This document shows positions 19,593 to 29,346 of a DNA stretch of 64,000 nt, one piece after another (position 1 is the stretch's first letter; each line of letters opens with the position of its first letter). The translations under genes were made by a program, and so were the position numbers. The DNA is from Melioribacteraceae bacterium (GTDB lineage: Bacteria; Bacteroidota; Ignavibacteria; Ignavibacteriales; Melioribacteraceae): positions 2,513,511 through 2,577,510 of the forward strand of contig CP129490.1 in NCBI GenBank assembly GCA_030584085.1. Reading direction: 5' to 3'. Below the pieces are notes generated by a model, which saw nothing but the letters and a program-made list of their open reading frames with translations, did no database searches and was not told the origin of the DNA.

Positions 19593-19829
19593 ATGGACAA
19601 AGCTCTTCACGATAGAGTTCAAAATGCATTAGAGACTATTCGTCCGTATCTGAAAGCGGATGGCGGAGATGTTGAGCTCGTAAAAATAACAGAAGAGGGA
19701 ATTGTAGAAGTTAAACTAACCGGTGCATGCACCAACTGCCCAATGTCTTCAATGACATTAAGAGCAGGTGTTGAACGGGCACTAATACGCGAAGTACCGG
19801 GAATTAGAAGAGTTGAAGCAGTAAGCTAA
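19593..19829 (+). CDS. NifU C-terminal-like Fe-S scaffold (Nfu)
   Basis: The 78-residue protein is a single NifU C-terminal domain. The cluster-binding CxxC is in GACTNCPMSSMTL, and the family start RPYLKADGGDVELV is intact. Nfu proteins hold a [4Fe-4S] or [2Fe-2S] cluster between two monomers and hand it to target enzymes. The start has AAAGGAG 7 bases upstream. It sits 11 bases after the Mrp-type ATPase gene and 15 bases before tpiA. Since the adjacent Mrp has no cysteines, Nfu could be the cluster-holding partner of the pair, which is inferred. No nitrogenase genes are present. Confidence 0.93.
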   Translation: MDKALHDRVQNALETIRPYLKADGGDVELVKITEEGIVEVKLTGACTNCPMSSMTLRAGVERALIREVPGIRRVEAVS

Positions 19830-19844
19830 ATCAAGAGGAATTTT

Positions 19845-20597
19845 ATGCGGAAAAGAATTGTAGCAGGAAATTGGAAAATGTTTAATAATCTTTCGGAGAC
19901 TATTGAATTAATTTCAGCGATTAAGAATGAGATGAGTAAATCAGAAACTCAGACAGAGGTAATCGTATGTCCCCCATTTACTTCTTTAGAAACAGCTACC
20001 ACTCTTTTAAAAGGAAGTAAAATTAAACTAGGTGCACAAAACATGCACTATGAAGAAAACGGTGCATTTACAGGAGAAGTATCTGCAAGTATGCTAAAAA
20101 GTGTCGGTTGCAAATTTGTAATTTTGGGTCATTCTGAAAGACGAACAATTTTTGGCGAGACTGACGAAGTTATTAATCTAAAAATTAAGAAAGCGATTGC
20201 TTCCGGACTAAAACCAATATTCTGTGTTGGGGAAACTTTGGAAGAACGCGAGAATGGACTAACTGAGAAAGTAGTCGAAACTCAGATTAAAAACGGCTTA
20301 AAAGGAATTCCGGAATCGGATCTATCTGAATTAATTGTTGCTTATGAACCGGTTTGGGCAATTGGTACCGGAAAAACCGCCAGTCCTGAACAAGCTCAAG
20401 AAGTACATAAATTCATCAGAAATTTAATAAAGTCACAATTTTCATCTAATTTGGCAGAAAATATTGTAATTCAATACGGCGGGAGCGTAAAACCCGAAAA
20501 TGCGGCCGAATTATTTAGCCAGCAAGATATTGATGGCGGATTAATCGGCGGAGCTTCATTAAAAGCAAGCTCTTTTATGGCGATTGTCAATGCTTAA
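19845..20597 (+). CDS. tpiA: Triosephosphate isomerase
   Basis: TpiA interconverts dihydroxyacetone phosphate and glyceraldehyde 3-phosphate in glycolysis. The 250-residue length is normal. The N-terminal GNWKM carries the substrate-binding Lys, the catalytic His is in LGHSERR, the catalytic Glu in VAYEPVWAIGTG, and the phosphate-binding loop in YGGSVKPEN. AAGAGGAA lies before the ATG. It is the last gene of the mrp-nfu-tpiA run and is closed by a very strong hairpin terminator. Confidence 0.97.
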   Translation: MRKRIVAGNWKMFNNLSETIELISAIKNEMSKSETQTEVIVCPPFTSLETATTLLKGSKIKLGAQNMHYEENGAFTGEVSASMLKSVGCKFVILGHSERRTIFGETDEVINLKIKKAIASGLKPIFCVGETLEERENGLTEKVVETQIKNGLKGIPESDLSELIVAYEPVWAIGTGKTASPEQAQEVHKFIRNLIKSQFSSNLAENIVIQYGGSVKPENAAELFSQQDIDGGLIGGASLKASSFMAIVNA

Positions 20598-20598
20598 T

Positions 20599-20635
20599 AA
20601 AAAATGGGTTTATGCTTCATAAACCCATTTTTTCA
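20599..20635 (+). terminator. Strong Rho-independent terminator after tpiA
   Basis: A perfect 13-bp stem (20601-20613 with 20619-20631, core ATGGGTTTAT) has the loop GCTTC and is extended by A:T pairs to about 15 bp. The right arm runs into Ts. The A tract on the left arm means it could also work in reverse. Confidence 0.92.
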
Positions 20636-20724
20636 TTCTCTGCACTCGCTTTATTTGATTGCTAACCCCTCCTTTTTTTTGTATATTTGATGTCTTTATT
20701 AACTTCTATTCAATCAATTTGAAA

Positions 20725-23286
20725 ATGGCCAATATTCGACATTTTTTATTCATTTTTGCTCTCCATTTATTTACAATTTCGATTTTTTCTCAAATAACAA
20801 TTAAAGAACTTCCACCTTATAATTTAGCCGAAGTTGACTCACTTTTTTTTGATATTAACCAGACTAGATCGATAATTGACTTAAAAAACGATTGGCAAGT
20901 TTATACCCCGTCATCGCCCGATAAAAAGGTGAAAGTATCTGTTCCTTCAACATTTGCCGGAAGCGAATCACTAGTTTATGAAAGAGGTTTTTTCATTTCT
21001 AAAGACCAAGCTGCAAATAAAAATTTAAGTGTTCGATTCCTTGGAATTACTTACACTGCCGATGTTTTGCTTAATGATCTCGTAATTTATAAACATCCCG
21101 GTGGCATTCAGCCATTTTCTATTATTCTTCCACCCGACATTCTTAAATCCGATTCTCAAAATAAATTGTCGGTGAAAGTTCAATACGAACTTGATGATAA
21201 AAACACTATTCCCATTGAACAAAGATTTCTGTACCCAAGTACACGCGGTGGAATTATTGGGGATGTGTATTTATATGAAACAAACAAATTGTTTATCAGT
21301 AAATTAAAAATCGAGAAATCGCTTTCTCAAAATTTATCTTCAGCCACCATAAAAATTTTAGCTTCGGTACAAAACAATCTGCAAACAGGAAACGATCTTG
21401 CGCATGAAGAGAAAAATTACAAATTGAAGTTTACCCTAACCGGTTCAACCAATTCTCAAACATTTGTTGCAGATGTAAACGGAATAAAAGTTAATGAATC
21501 TCGTGAAGTAAACACGGATTTAACTCTTGCAACTATTGATCTTTGGTCACCTTCAGATCCAAGAGTTTATAAACTTGATGTCGAATTATCGTTAAATGAT
21601 TCTGTAATTGATAAATCGGTTAAAACGTTTTCACTTTTTGACCTTTCTCCGGAGGAAAATAAACTTCATCTGAACAATCAAGATTTTCAAATTAAAGGAA
21701 CAACATACTTTTACTTTGAATCCGAAACCGGTGGTTTGGCAAGTTTTGAGAAGTTAAAAAAAGATTTAGAATTAATTAAAGCAACAGGTTTTAATACGAT
21801 AAGATTTGCAAAAGTACTTCCTCCAACTTATGCATTACATTTATGCGAATCGCTTGGTTTAACCGCATTAGTCGAAGTACCAATTAATTCAATCCCGGCT
21901 CAAATTTTACTTGATGATGATTTTTCTAACAGAGTTACGAATCATCTCAATTTAATGATCGATCAGTATTCGGATTATTCATCTGTAATCGGTTTTGGAC
22001 TTGGCGGTGGATTTTTAGGGAGCAATGAAGATGAAATAAATTTCTTACGAGCTCAAGCCCAACTGCTTGATGAAAAAACTGATAAGCTTGTGTATGCTTC
22101 ATTTATTATTCTACCTAAATCAAAAATTGCATCACTTGATTTAGCAGGTATTGAATTATTCGGTGAAACAGAATTACCTAAACCAGAATTAATAACAGAT
22201 CATGATTTTTCAGTCTTTATTTCAGAAGTTACATATCCCTCATTCATTGGAAACTCTAACGGTTACCTCAATAAAAATTCATACGAAGCTGCTGCAAAAT
22301 ATTTCAGTGATATAATTGATTTCAGTTTTGAAAATAAAATAAACGGTTTCATCCTAAATTCATTTTATGATTTTAGTGGTGATTATAAATCGCTTTACGC
22401 CGGATATAATGAACAAAATATTTACAAACTTGGTTTGTTAGCTAACCCGGAATCAACAGACAGAATTTCCTACAATGTTGTTAAATCAAAACTGACCAAC
22501 GGTGAAAAGATTACAATTCCTATAGGCACAGAAAAAGATGATTCGCCAATTCTATTTGTGATTATTGGTTTAGTACTTTCAATATTCATGGCATTGCTAA
22601 TAAATTCAAAAAGAAAATTTAGAGAAGATGCCGGACGTGCTTTAATTAGACCATATAATTTTTATGCGGATATCAGAGATCACAGATTACTTTCCGGGTT
22701 TCAGACAATATTGTTAATGTTTATTCTGGCTGGTTCATTTGCTTTGCTTATTATTAATCTACTGCACTTTTTAAGAACAAATATTCATCTCGAAAAACTG
22801 TTACTTTCGTTTGGATCGCCATCACTAATTGACATGGTTATTTATTTAGCATGGTTTCCATTTGAAGGATTTTTTATACTATTCTTCATTTCAATTGCTG
22901 TTTTTATTTTATTTTCTTTAGTTATTAAAATGTTCTCGTTCTCTCTTAAAACTAAAGTATATTTTTCGAGCATTTATTACACGGTTATTTGGGCTTTTCT
23001 CCCCTTATCACTTTTACTACCATTGGAATTAGTTCTGTATAGAGTGTTAATAGCAAATGTTATAAATCCATATGTATATATTTTTATCACTTTGTTTTTA
23101 CTTTGGCTCGGTCAGCGTTTATTAAAGGGTATTCATGTTATTTTTGATGTTCGATCATCGACAGTTCATTTTTATAGTATTATTTTAATAATTGTTGTCA
23201 TTGGTGGAATTCTATTATACTTTCAACTTACCAACTCCTCACTTTACCATATTATTAGAGCAGTAAGTGAATATAAATTTCTTTAA
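20725..23286 (+). CDS. GH2-like beta-sandwich/barrel protein fused to a membrane domain
   Basis: From the ATG at 20725 the protein has 853 residues. A signal peptide (about 1-23, ending IFSQ) is followed by a glycoside hydrolase family 2 type beta-sandwich (about 50-160), a second beta domain, and a TIM-barrel-like region (about 320-590). The C-terminal 250 residues hold about six or seven membrane segments (the first at about 606-626). The region aligned with the GH2 acid/base Asn-Glu reads VIGFGLGGG, so the catalytic pair seems lost; a Glu in FISEVTYP may correspond to the nucleophile. It is probably a carbohydrate-binding envelope protein rather than an enzyme. smc starts 9 bases after its stop. 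An upstream in-frame ATG at 20659 would bury the signal peptide. Confidence 0.75.
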   Translation: MANIRHFLFIFALHLFTISIFSQITIKELPPYNLAEVDSLFFDINQTRSIIDLKNDWQVYTPSSPDKKVKVSVPSTFAGSESLVYERGFFISKDQAANKNLSVRFLGITYTADVLLNDLVIYKHPGGIQPFSIILPPDILKSDSQNKLSVKVQYELDDKNTIPIEQRFLYPSTRGGIIGDVYLYETNKLFISKLKIEKSLSQNLSSATIKILASVQNNLQTGNDLAHEEKNYKLKFTLTGSTNSQTFVADVNGIKVNESREVNTDLTLATIDLWSPSDPRVYKLDVELSLNDSVIDKSVKTFSLFDLSPEENKLHLNNQDFQIKGTTYFYFESETGGLASFEKLKKDLELIKATGFNTIRFAKVLPPTYALHLCESLGLTALVEVPINSIPAQILLDDDFSNRVTNHLNLMIDQYSDYSSVIGFGLGGGFLGSNEDEINFLRAQAQLLDEKTDKLVYASFIILPKSKIASLDLAGIELFGETELPKPELITDHDFSVFISEVTYPSFIGNSNGYLNKNSYEAAAKYFSDIIDFSFENKINGFILNSFYDFSGDYKSLYAGYNEQNIYKLGLLANPESTDRISYNVVKSKLTNGEKITIPIGTEKDDSPILFVIIGLVLSIFMALLINSKRKFREDAGRALIRPYNFYADIRDHRLLSGFQTILLMFILAGSFALLIINLLHFLRTNIHLEKLLLSFGSPSLIDMVIYLAWFPFEGFFILFFISIAVFILFSLVIKMFSFSLKTKVYFSSIYYTVIWAFLPLSLLLPLELVLYRVLIANVINPYVYIFITLFLLWLGQRLLKGIHVIFDVRSSTVHFYSIILIIVVIGGILLYFQLTNSSLYHIIRAVSEYKFL

Positions 23287-23295
23287 GAGGTAGAT

Positions 23296-26200
23296 TTGTA
23301 TTTATCCAAAATGGAAATATTTGGTTTTAAGTCGTTCGCTAATAAGACCCCGATTAACCTTACAAAAGGAATTACGGGAATTGTTGGTCCGAACGGATGT
23401 GGCAAAACTAATATTGTTGATGCTCTTCGCTGGTGTTTGGGTGAACAAAAATCTAGCACTCTCAGAAGTGATAAGATGGAAAACGTCATCTTCAATGGTA
23501 CACGAAATAAAAAACCGATGGGAATGGCGGAAGTTTCACTTACACTTGTTAATGACAAAGGAATTCTTCCGACAGAATATTCCGAAGTGACTATCACCCG
23601 CAGAATTTTCCGATCGGGTGAAAGCGAATATTTATTAAACAAAAATATTTGCCGACTAAAAGATATCACAAATCTTTTTATGGATACCGGTATGGGTACA
23701 AACGCTTACTCGGTAATCGAATTAAAAATGATTGAGACTATCTTAAGCAATAAAGCAGAAGAACGAAGAAGAATGTTCGAAGAAGCTGCCGGGGTTAATA
23801 AATATAAATTAAGAAGAAGACTTGCACTTAAAAAATTAGATGAAGTTAAAGCTGACTTAACCCGTGTAAATGATATTGTTTCGGAAGTGGATAAAACTGT
23901 TCGTTCATTAGAACGTCAAGCAAAAAGAGCGGATAAGTATAATCAAATACAATCCGTTTTACGAGAAAAGGAACTGGATTTAGCTGAACGTGAATGGGCT
24001 TTATTTACAAGAAATAAAAATAATGCTCAAGATAAAATTGCATCTCTAAATGAACGTAAATCGATTGTTGATAGCGATATTCGAAGAATTGAAACTGAAT
24101 TAATTAAGTTCAGAACTCAAATTGAAGAAATTGAGAAACGTCTCAGAGACAAACGATATCAGATACGTCAGCAGAATGATAAGATTCACGAATCTCAAAA
24201 AATCATTTCGGTTTCTGAAGAAAGATTAAATTCTTTCGAAAATAATTTACTTAGATATCATGAAGAACTTGAAGATTTTCAACAGCAAAAAGAATATGCA
24301 CTTATACAAATTGACGAAAGTCAAAATAAATTAGTCCAACTTGTTGAAGAAATCGAAAAGAAAACATCAGAGCTTGTTGGATTTGACTATGAAATCAAAT
24401 CGCGCAAAGAGATACTTGAAAGTAAAAGAAAAGTTTTTAAGGAGAAAAGTGAAACAGTTCTTAATAAATTCCGTGATTTATCCTCAAAGGAAAATCAATT
24501 AAACAATTTTCAAGAATCACGTCAAAGAGTAGATCAATCGATTCAAAAACTCAACGAAAAAATTCAAACAATCACAAATAATATTGCAAAGACTGTTGGA
24601 TTTCTTGAAGAGTTGCAAAATGAAAAAGAGAATGTAGATAGAAAATTAAAAGCTTCAGAAAAAGAATATGCTGAGAAACAATCTCAAAAAGAATCTCTCG
24701 AAAAAGAATTAGGTAAGCTTCGTTCCGATGAAGCCGAAATAAAATCATCCATTCATGTTCTGCGTGATAAAATTGATTTTATAAATACATTGATAACTAA
24801 TCTTGAGGGTGTTTCTCAAGGTTCTAAATTGTTGTTAGAAAGCGAAGGTTGGACAGATAACGAAAAACAAATATTTGCCGATGTTGGAACGACCGAAGAA
24901 GAATTCAAGTATGCCCTTGAAGCAGCGCTGAAACCTGTACTTAATAACTTATTGATACAAAGCACTACTGAACTTAAAAATGCAGTAGAATATTTAAAGA
25001 AAAATGATCTCGGTAAAGCTTCCTTTTTTGTATTAGAAACTACTGCATATCGCCGAAATGGTATAATTGGAAAGATTAATAAATTTTTAATTAATAGAAA
25101 AAGAAATAAAATTTCAAAAGAGCTCGGCTTTGTTGATTGGGCATTCAATCCGGTAAAATCCGATGAAAAATGGAAACCATATTTTAACAAGGTACTCTCA
25201 AATTATGTTATTGTCCGCGACCTTGCAACGGCTGTCAGTCTGAGTAAAAAATATAATGATTTTGGTTTTGCCACGTTAGAAGGTGATTTAGTTGAAAAAG
25301 ATGGTATCATAAGTGCCGGCTCACTCCCGAAAATGGATGATTCAATCTTTGGCAGAAAACAAATGCTTGAGCAACTAAAAGCTGAGTTCCCAAAGTTGGA
25401 GAATCGGCTTAAATCCATTCAAATAAAAATTGAAGAGAAAGAAAAAGAAATCTCCCTAATCAATTTGAAATCACTCTCCGAAAAAGGGAAACTTTTACTC
25501 AATGATATATCCAATATCGAAAAGCAGATTGCTCAGTTAGAATTTGAAAACAAAAAAGCATCTGAAGAAATTGATAAGTCCCAAGATGAAATTCAAGAAC
25601 TTGTCGGCAGATCAAATCAACTTGATAATCAAATTGAAAATTTGAACAATCAGATTTCAGCAAGTCGTGAAGAGAAAAAAGCAGAAGATTTAGAATTGCA
25701 AAATATAGAAGCGGAAGTTGCTGATCTTGACCATGAATATCGTTCAACACTCGATCGTCAAAACAGTCTTAAAATTGATCTTGAAAGATTACGAGGTCAG
25801 AAATCCAGCGCCGAGAATACTCTTAAATCAGCCGAAGAAAGCAAAATATTAACTGAAACCAATATTGCAAAAAGAGAAAAGGATATTACCACAACTTCTG
25901 ATGATATTGAATTAATAAAAGAGAGCATTTCTGAAAAGAGAATCGAACTTGCAGAAATTGAAAAAATAAGAGAAGAGTTAATATCAGAAGAACGGGGAAT
26001 AGAATCTGAACTTCAATCCGTAAGATCAGAATCCGTGGGATTTGAAAATCAACTATCCGAACTGAGAAAAGAGCGAGAATCAATTTCAGATTCAGTTCAC
26101 GAATCTGATCTACAAGTAAGTGAAATTAAATTAAGAATGGAAAACTTGCTTCAAGATATTCAAGAAGACTATGCACTCGATATAGAACTAAAGGAATTTG

Positions 26201-26886
26201 AAGATCTTGATTCGTTTGACTTCAAGGAAAGACGTTCGGAAGTTCATGAATTAAAAGAAAAAATTAAAGGTCTCGGTCCAATCAACCTTCTGGCATATTC
26301 GGAATATGAGGAAGAAAAAGAAAGACTCGATTTTCTATTAAAACAACGTGACGATTTAGTGGATTCTGAAAAAGATCTGATAAGTTCCATCAAAGAGATA
26401 AATCAAACTGCTCAAGAACTTTTTCAAAGCACATTTGATCAAATCAAAACTTCATTTCAAAAAATATTCAGAACACTGTTTGACCCTGGTGATGAGGCCG
26501 ATTTGATTATGGAAGATAATGTTGATCCGCTCGAAGCCAAAATTGAAATTATAGCTAAACCAAAAGGTAAACGTCCAACTTCAATTGAACTTCTTTCCGG
26601 AGGAGAGAAAACTCTAACTGCTACTGCCCTTTTATTTGCTATTTATCTCGTCAAACCTTCACCGTTCTGTGTGTTGGATGAAGTGGACGCACCGCTTGAC
26701 GATGCAAACATTGATCGCTTTACAAGATTAATTAAGGAGTTCAGCCATAATACTCAGTTTATTATTGTAACTCATAATAAGCGTACGATGGAGTCGGCTG
26801 AGAATATGTATGGTGTCACTATGCAAGAGGAAGGAATTTCCAAATTAGTAGGTGTTCAGTTTCAAGAGGATTTACCGGTAAATTAA
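23296..26886 (+). CDS. smc: Chromosome segregation protein SMC
   Basis: The 1196-residue protein has the full SMC layout: an N-terminal ATPase half with Walker A GPNGCGKTN (31-39), a long coiled coil, a hinge at about 510-660, a return coiled coil, and a C-terminal half with the ABC signature LLSGGEKTL (about 1100) and Walker B FCVLDEVDAPLDD (about 1125). It organises and separates chromosomes with ScpA/ScpB, neither of which is encoded nearby. The start is a TTG preceded by AAGAGG. The resulting MYLSKMEIFGFKSFA matches how SMC proteins begin, so the TTG is preferred to the internal ATG. Confidence 0.97.
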   Translation: MYLSKMEIFGFKSFANKTPINLTKGITGIVGPNGCGKTNIVDALRWCLGEQKSSTLRSDKMENVIFNGTRNKKPMGMAEVSLTLVNDKGILPTEYSEVTITRRIFRSGESEYLLNKNICRLKDITNLFMDTGMGTNAYSVIELKMIETILSNKAEERRRMFEEAAGVNKYKLRRRLALKKLDEVKADLTRVNDIVSEVDKTVRSLERQAKRADKYNQIQSVLREKELDLAEREWALFTRNKNNAQDKIASLNERKSIVDSDIRRIETELIKFRTQIEEIEKRLRDKRYQIRQQNDKIHESQKIISVSEERLNSFENNLLRYHEELEDFQQQKEYALIQIDESQNKLVQLVEEIEKKTSELVGFDYEIKSRKEILESKRKVFKEKSETVLNKFRDLSSKENQLNNFQESRQRVDQSIQKLNEKIQTITNNIAKTVGFLEELQNEKENVDRKLKASEKEYAEKQSQKESLEKELGKLRSDEAEIKSSIHVLRDKIDFINTLITNLEGVSQGSKLLLESEGWTDNEKQIFADVGTTEEEFKYALEAALKPVLNNLLIQSTTELKNAVEYLKKNDLGKASFFVLETTAYRRNGIIGKINKFLINRKRNKISKELGFVDWAFNPVKSDEKWKPYFNKVLSNYVIVRDLATAVSLSKKYNDFGFATLEGDLVEKDGIISAGSLPKMDDSIFGRKQMLEQLKAEFPKLENRLKSIQIKIEEKEKEISLINLKSLSEKGKLLLNDISNIEKQIAQLEFENKKASEEIDKSQDEIQELVGRSNQLDNQIENLNNQISASREEKKAEDLELQNIEAEVADLDHEYRSTLDRQNSLKIDLERLRGQKSSAENTLKSAEESKILTETNIAKREKDITTTSDDIELIKESISEKRIELAEIEKIREELISEERGIESELQSVRSESVGFENQLSELRKERESISDSVHESDLQVSEIKLRMENLLQDIQEDYALDIELKEFEDLDSFDFKERRSEVHELKEKIKGLGPINLLAYSEYEEEKERLDFLLKQRDDLVDSEKDLISSIKEINQTAQELFQSTFDQIKTSFQKIFRTLFDPGDEADLIMEDNVDPLEAKIEIIAKPKGKRPTSIELLSGGEKTLTATALLFAIYLVKPSPFCVLDEVDAPLDDANIDRFTRLIKEFSHNTQFIIVTHNKRTMESAENMYGVTMQEEGISKLVGVQFQEDLPVN

Positions 26887-26888
26887 TA

Positions 26889-27611
26889 GTGGTTGAAGAA
26901 AAAGCTTTTAAAATATTTGTTGATTTCGATGGCACGATAACACAAAAAGATATCGGCGAAGAAATGTTTTTAAGATTTGGTGATGCCGACAAAGCTAATC
27001 GAATTATTGAGAAATGGATCAAAAAAGAAATTACATCTGTGGATACTTGGACACAACTTTGCGCAACTGTAAAAAATTTTAATCCGGTTGACTTTGATTC
27101 TTTTCTAAATGAAATCGATATCGACCCAACATTTAAAATATTTATAGAATATTGCAAACTCAACAATTTTGAATTATTCATTTTAAGCGATGGATTGGAT
27201 TATTACATTAACAGAGTTTTGGAACGAGAGAATTTATCACATTTAAAAGCTTACACGAACAAATTACTTTTCGAAGACGATAAACTTGTTCCGGTATTTC
27301 CTTATACAGATGAAGAATGTAAACAATGTGCAAATTGTAAAAGAAATCACATAATTAATAATAGCTCTGATGAAGATTATACAGTGTTTATTGGTGACGG
27401 ATATTCGGACGCTTGTCCCGTTCAGTATTGTGATTTTGTTTTCGCAAAAAAATCTTTACTAAAGTTTTGTGAGACAAATAGGATATCATTCTGGCCATAT
27501 AAAAATTTTGAAGATGTAATTAAACAATTAGACCAATTAAAAAGTAAGAAAAGATTAAGACACAGGCATCAAGCAGAATTAAAAAGAAAAACAGTATATC
27601 AGCAAGGATAA
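26889..27611 (+). CDS. HAD-family phosphatase (MtnX/SerB-like)
   Basis: The 240-residue protein is a HAD hydrolase. Motif I is FVDFDGTIT with the nucleophile Asp, motif II is the Ser of ILSDGLD, and motif IV is IGDGYSDACP. A cysteine-rich insert (ECKQCANCKRN) is typical of the MtnX-like subgroup, whose known members dephosphorylate a methionine-salvage intermediate. No other methionine-salvage genes are present, so the substrate stays open. The start is a GTG at 26889, 2 bases after the smc stop, which points to translational coupling. The C-terminal 25 residues are strongly basic. Confidence 0.85.
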   Translation: MVEEKAFKIFVDFDGTITQKDIGEEMFLRFGDADKANRIIEKWIKKEITSVDTWTQLCATVKNFNPVDFDSFLNEIDIDPTFKIFIEYCKLNNFELFILSDGLDYYINRVLERENLSHLKAYTNKLLFEDDKLVPVFPYTDEECKQCANCKRNHIINNSSDEDYTVFIGDGYSDACPVQYCDFVFAKKSLLKFCETNRISFWPYKNFEDVIKQLDQLKSKKRLRHRHQAELKRKTVYQQG

Positions 27612-27614
27612 AAA

Positions 27615-28217
27615 ATGAGTCAGCTGGCGTCAAAAGTTTTTAAGTACAGAAGTTATACACCTATTCCCTTTTTGATATTGATGGTAGCGTTCCAAGAAGC
27701 AACTCCCTTAACAATGCTCGTAGGATTTGCAATTATTCTTTTAGGTGAGTTTATAAGGATATCCGGTGTAAGTTATGCTGGTAGCGAAACACGAACTACT
27801 GGTACTGTCGGTGGAACATTTCTTGTTGTTTCCGGTGGTTTTGCCTATGTAAGAAATCCGTTGTACTTAGGAAATATATTGATTTATTTCGGCGTTGGGA
27901 TTATGTCATGGGCACTGTTCCCCTATCTTCAAATTGTTGCTCTTGTATTTTTCTTTATTCAATACAAATTGATCATTGATGAAGAAGAAAATTACTTAGT
28001 TAAGACTTACGGCAAACAATATGAAAATTATAAAGCAAACGTTCCTAAATTAATACCAAGATTGACACCATATAAAAATCCTGGTATTGAACAACCGAAG
28101 AAAAATATAAATGCAGCATTACGATCAGAGCGAAGAACATTGCAAGCGATTTCATTTGTTGTTCTTCTCATTGTAGTAATTTATTTGATAAATAATTGGT
28201 CAACAATTTTTGAATAA
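27615..28217 (+). CDS. Integral membrane methyltransferase (ICMT/PEMT family)
   Basis: The 200-residue protein has about five hydrophobic segments and the conserved C-terminal region of isoprenylcysteine carboxyl methyltransferase and phospholipid methyltransferase proteins: YVRNPLYLGN, then EEENYLVKTYGKQYENYK. It should use S-adenosylmethionine to methylate a lipid or prenyl group in the inner membrane. In bacteria the substrate is generally uncertain. It starts 3 bases after the HAD phosphatase and overlaps lpxB by 8 bases, so it is part of the smc-lipid A operon. The extra hydrophobic C-terminal helix (about 175-195) is an addition to the usual core. Confidence 0.85.
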   Translation: MSQLASKVFKYRSYTPIPFLILMVAFQEATPLTMLVGFAIILLGEFIRISGVSYAGSETRTTGTVGGTFLVVSGGFAYVRNPLYLGNILIYFGVGIMSWALFPYLQIVALVFFFIQYKLIIDEEENYLVKTYGKQYENYKANVPKLIPRLTPYKNPGIEQPKKNINAALRSERRTLQAISFVVLLIVVIYLINNWSTIFE

Positions 28218-29346
28218 GAAATTAATGATAATTGCCGGTGAAGTATCGGGTGATATGCACGGGGCTGTATTAATAAGCGAGATAAAAAAACTGGATCCCG
28301 AAGTTTCCGTAGTTGGAATCGGCGGTAATTTGATGCAAATAAGCGGAATGGAATTATTATATCACATAAAAGATATGTCTTTTCTTGGATTTACTGAAGT
28401 GATTAAGCATATCCCTTTTATTAAACGAGTTCAGAAAAATTTGTTGTCACATATAAAGCAAAATAATATTAAAGAAGTTGTGTTAATTGACTATCCGGGA
28501 TTTAATTTGAACCTAGCTCCAAAAATTAAAAAGTTAGGCGCTAAAGTTTATTATTATATATCACCCCAAATTTGGGCTTGGGGACAAGGAAGAGTAAAAA
28601 AAATTAGAAAATATATTGATAAGATGATCGTACTCTTCCCTTTTGAAAAAGATTTTTATCAAAACGCTAATGTTGTGGTTGATTATGTCGGACATCCATT
28701 GATTGACAGGATTTCGGAATACAATTTTCTATCGAAACAAGAACTTTACAGTAAGCTAAATTTAGATCTTTCTAAAGAAATTCTACTTGTAATGCCGGGA
28801 AGTAGAAAACAAGAAATTGAGAGAATATTCCCGGAAGTGATTACCGGTGCAAAAAGTATTGCTGCCAAATATAATATGCATATTATTGTTGCTTGTTCAG
28901 AAAATATTGAAGAGGATTTATTAAAAGAGATTGCCGGCAATATTGAGTTTACCATAAGCCATGGTAATAACTATGATTTACTCGCTAATTCAAAATTTGG
29001 AATTATTAAATCCGGAACCTCAACTCTAGAAACCGGATTAATGGAATTGCCCAGCATTGTAGTGTATAAAACAGCCGGTTTAACTTATCGCATAGGGAAA
29101 GCACTGGCTAAGATTAATAATATTGCAATGGCAAATATTATTCTTGGGAAAACAGTTTTACCAGAATTAATTCAAGATGATGTAAACGAGAGAAAAGTAT
29201 TTTTAGAAGCTGACAAAATATTAAGTGATATAAAATTATATCAAAAGATCAAAGATGAATTATCACTTATAAAAGAGAAGTTGGGAAGTCCCGGAGCATC
29301 AAAACGTGCGGCAGAAATAATAGTTGCCGGTTATAATGAGACTTAA
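28210..29346 (+). CDS. lpxB: Lipid-A-disaccharide synthase
   Basis: LpxB joins UDP-2,3-diacylglucosamine and lipid X to form the lipid A disaccharide at the inner membrane surface. The 378-residue protein begins with IIAGEVSGDMHG, and the family segments DYPGFNLNLA, YYISPQIWAWGQGR and MPGSRKQEIER are intact. The start is either the TTG at 28210, overlapping the methyltransferase gene by 8 bases, or the ATG at 28225. Both keep the domain complete. An acyltransferase gene and lpxK follow, a lipid A grouping. Confidence 0.95.
   Translation: MNKKLMIIAGEVSGDMHGAVLISEIKKLDPEVSVVGIGGNLMQISGMELLYHIKDMSFLGFTEVIKHIPFIKRVQKNLLSHIKQNNIKEVVLIDYPGFNLNLAPKIKKLGAKVYYYISPQIWAWGQGRVKKIRKYIDKMIVLFPFEKDFYQNANVVVDYVGHPLIDRISEYNFLSKQELYSKLNLDLSKEILLVMPGSRKQEIERIFPEVITGAKSIAAKYNMHIIVACSENIEEDLLKEIAGNIEFTISHGNNYDLLANSKFGIIKSGTSTLETGLMELPSIVVYKTAGLTYRIGKALAKINNIAMANIILGKTVLPELIQDDVNERKVFLEADKILSDIKLYQKIKDELSLIKEKLGSPGASKRAAEIIVAGYNET

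Noticed and set aside
19593-19829. Nfu as a sign of nitrogen fixation
   Set aside because: Nfu is a general Fe-S scaffold, and no nif genes are present in the window.
23283-23669. A 128-codon minus-strand open frame over the start of smc
   Set aside because: The plus strand encodes the SMC N-terminal ATPase motifs here, and no ribosome-binding site or family match supports the reverse frame.
24816-25190. A 124-codon minus-strand open frame inside smc
   Set aside because: It lies in the smc hinge region, where the plus-strand SMC reading frame is continuous and conserved; the antisense product looks like a shadow.
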